Source of the DNA: Marinobacter denitrificans | Lineage (GTDB): Bacteria > Pseudomonadota > Gammaproteobacteria > Pseudomonadales > Oleiphilaceae | DNA: 32,722 nt | Assembly: GCF_008795955.1 (NCBI RefSeq) | Contig: NZ_VMHN01000015.1 | Location: 1-32,722 of the forward strand | Reading direction: 5' to 3' | Shown here: positions 32,601 to 32,722 of the stretch, in pieces | How the letters are laid out: every line of letters begins with the position of its first letter | Position numbering within the stretch: position 1 is the first letter of the stretch | Translations under genes and position numbers: made by a program | The notes under the pieces: model-generated | What the model saw: only the letters and a program-made list of their open reading frames with translations | What the model was told of the DNA's origin: nothing | Databases searched by the model: none

Positions 32601-32722
32601 TGGACCCCGAAATTTGGACAGGTGCCTAAGCTCTGATTCATCATCTCCACAAGGAGGAGAATCATGAGCAAGAAACGCAAGCAATACAGCGCATCATTCA
32701 AGTCCAAAGTCGCCCTGGCCGC
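32601..32722 (+). mobile_element. IS3-family element, left end (runs out of window)
   Basis: TGGACCCCGAAATTTGGACA at 32601-32620 is a typical IS3-family left terminal repeat, followed after about 60 bases by an orfA start. It differs from the element whose right end is at 1-130. Confidence 0.75.
32664..32722 (+). CDS. IS3-family transposase OrfA, 5' part
   Basis: ATG 32664 with AAGGAGGA at 32651-32658. It reads M-S-K-K-R-K-Q-Y-S-A-S-F-K-S-K-V-A-L-A-A, the start of the helix-turn-helix OrfA protein that, by ribosomal frameshift with OrfB, makes the active IS3 transposase. Cut by the window edge; integrity unknown. Confidence 0.85.
   Translation, partial: MSKKRKQYSASFKSKVALA

Noticed and set aside
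1..32722. CRISPR array, tRNA, rRNA
   Set aside because: No regularly spaced direct repeats with unique spacers and no tRNA or rRNA signatures were seen on either strand.

Overview
The window is a mosaic of nested, mostly broken mobile elements around a few intact gene blocks. Protein content (Tn21/Tn3-type transposases, mer remnant, MipA/OmpV, MarR-Usp pair, NtrC/sigma54-type sites, chemoreceptors, c-di-GMP enzymes) points to a gammaproteobacterium. A marine Marinobacter- or Pseudomonas-like host is my guess, but the genus cannot be proven from the sequence alone. It could be a plasmid or a chromosomal island. I see no rRNA, tRNA or CRISPR array.

Layout. 1-130: 3' end of an IS3-family element. 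333-2025: mercury-resistance remnant (intact merR and its operator, broken merT) joined to a nonsense-mutated ISL3 transposase, followed by a broken MFS transporter. 2251-5277: an intact 990-residue Tn3-family transposase and its probable terminal repeat. This abuts a second, Tn4651-like Tn3 element (5259-9766) with a truncated and frameshifted tnpA, a tyrosine recombinase, a translationally coupled small gene, and a divergent KfrA/TnpT-like coiled-coil protein. 9832-12851: debris consisting of a LolA-like/GGDEF chimera, a 5'-truncated DMT transporter, an IS630 pseudogene and a GGDEF tail.

12874-17329 holds the most interesting cellular genes. An ammonium transporter (Amt) domain is fused to PAS-PAS-GGDEF-EAL and is divergent from a soluble chemoreceptor gene. 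Two sigma54-type promoters face away from one NtrC-type site between them. The chemoreceptor carries a heptanucleotide-repeat frameshift and is joined in frame to a Tn21-type transposase (17330-20071) that ends at a 38-bp Tn21-family inverted repeat. A second, larger chemoreceptor (20760-22901) also has an NtrC-type site and a sigma54-like promoter upstream.

23168-26523: an IS110 transposase fragment behind a leader with two mutually exclusive hairpins, then an IS21 element flanked by a 7-bp direct repeat. The IS21 contains a two-gene remnant of a RIT-like tyrosine-recombinase element and part of a second, inverted IS21; the two istB pieces meet head-to-head at a perfect 22-bp palindrome. A decayed MipA/OmpV gene (26541-27218) follows, then a marR-usp operon (27355-28635).

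28878-32570: a superfamily 1 helicase gene divergent from a two-gene operon whose first product resembles the replication-terminus protein Tus and whose second is unknown. A Tus-like fork-trap protein beside a helicase in a mobile region is, with the Amt fusion, the best candidate for an undescribed system. The window ends in the left end of another IS3-family element (32601 onward).
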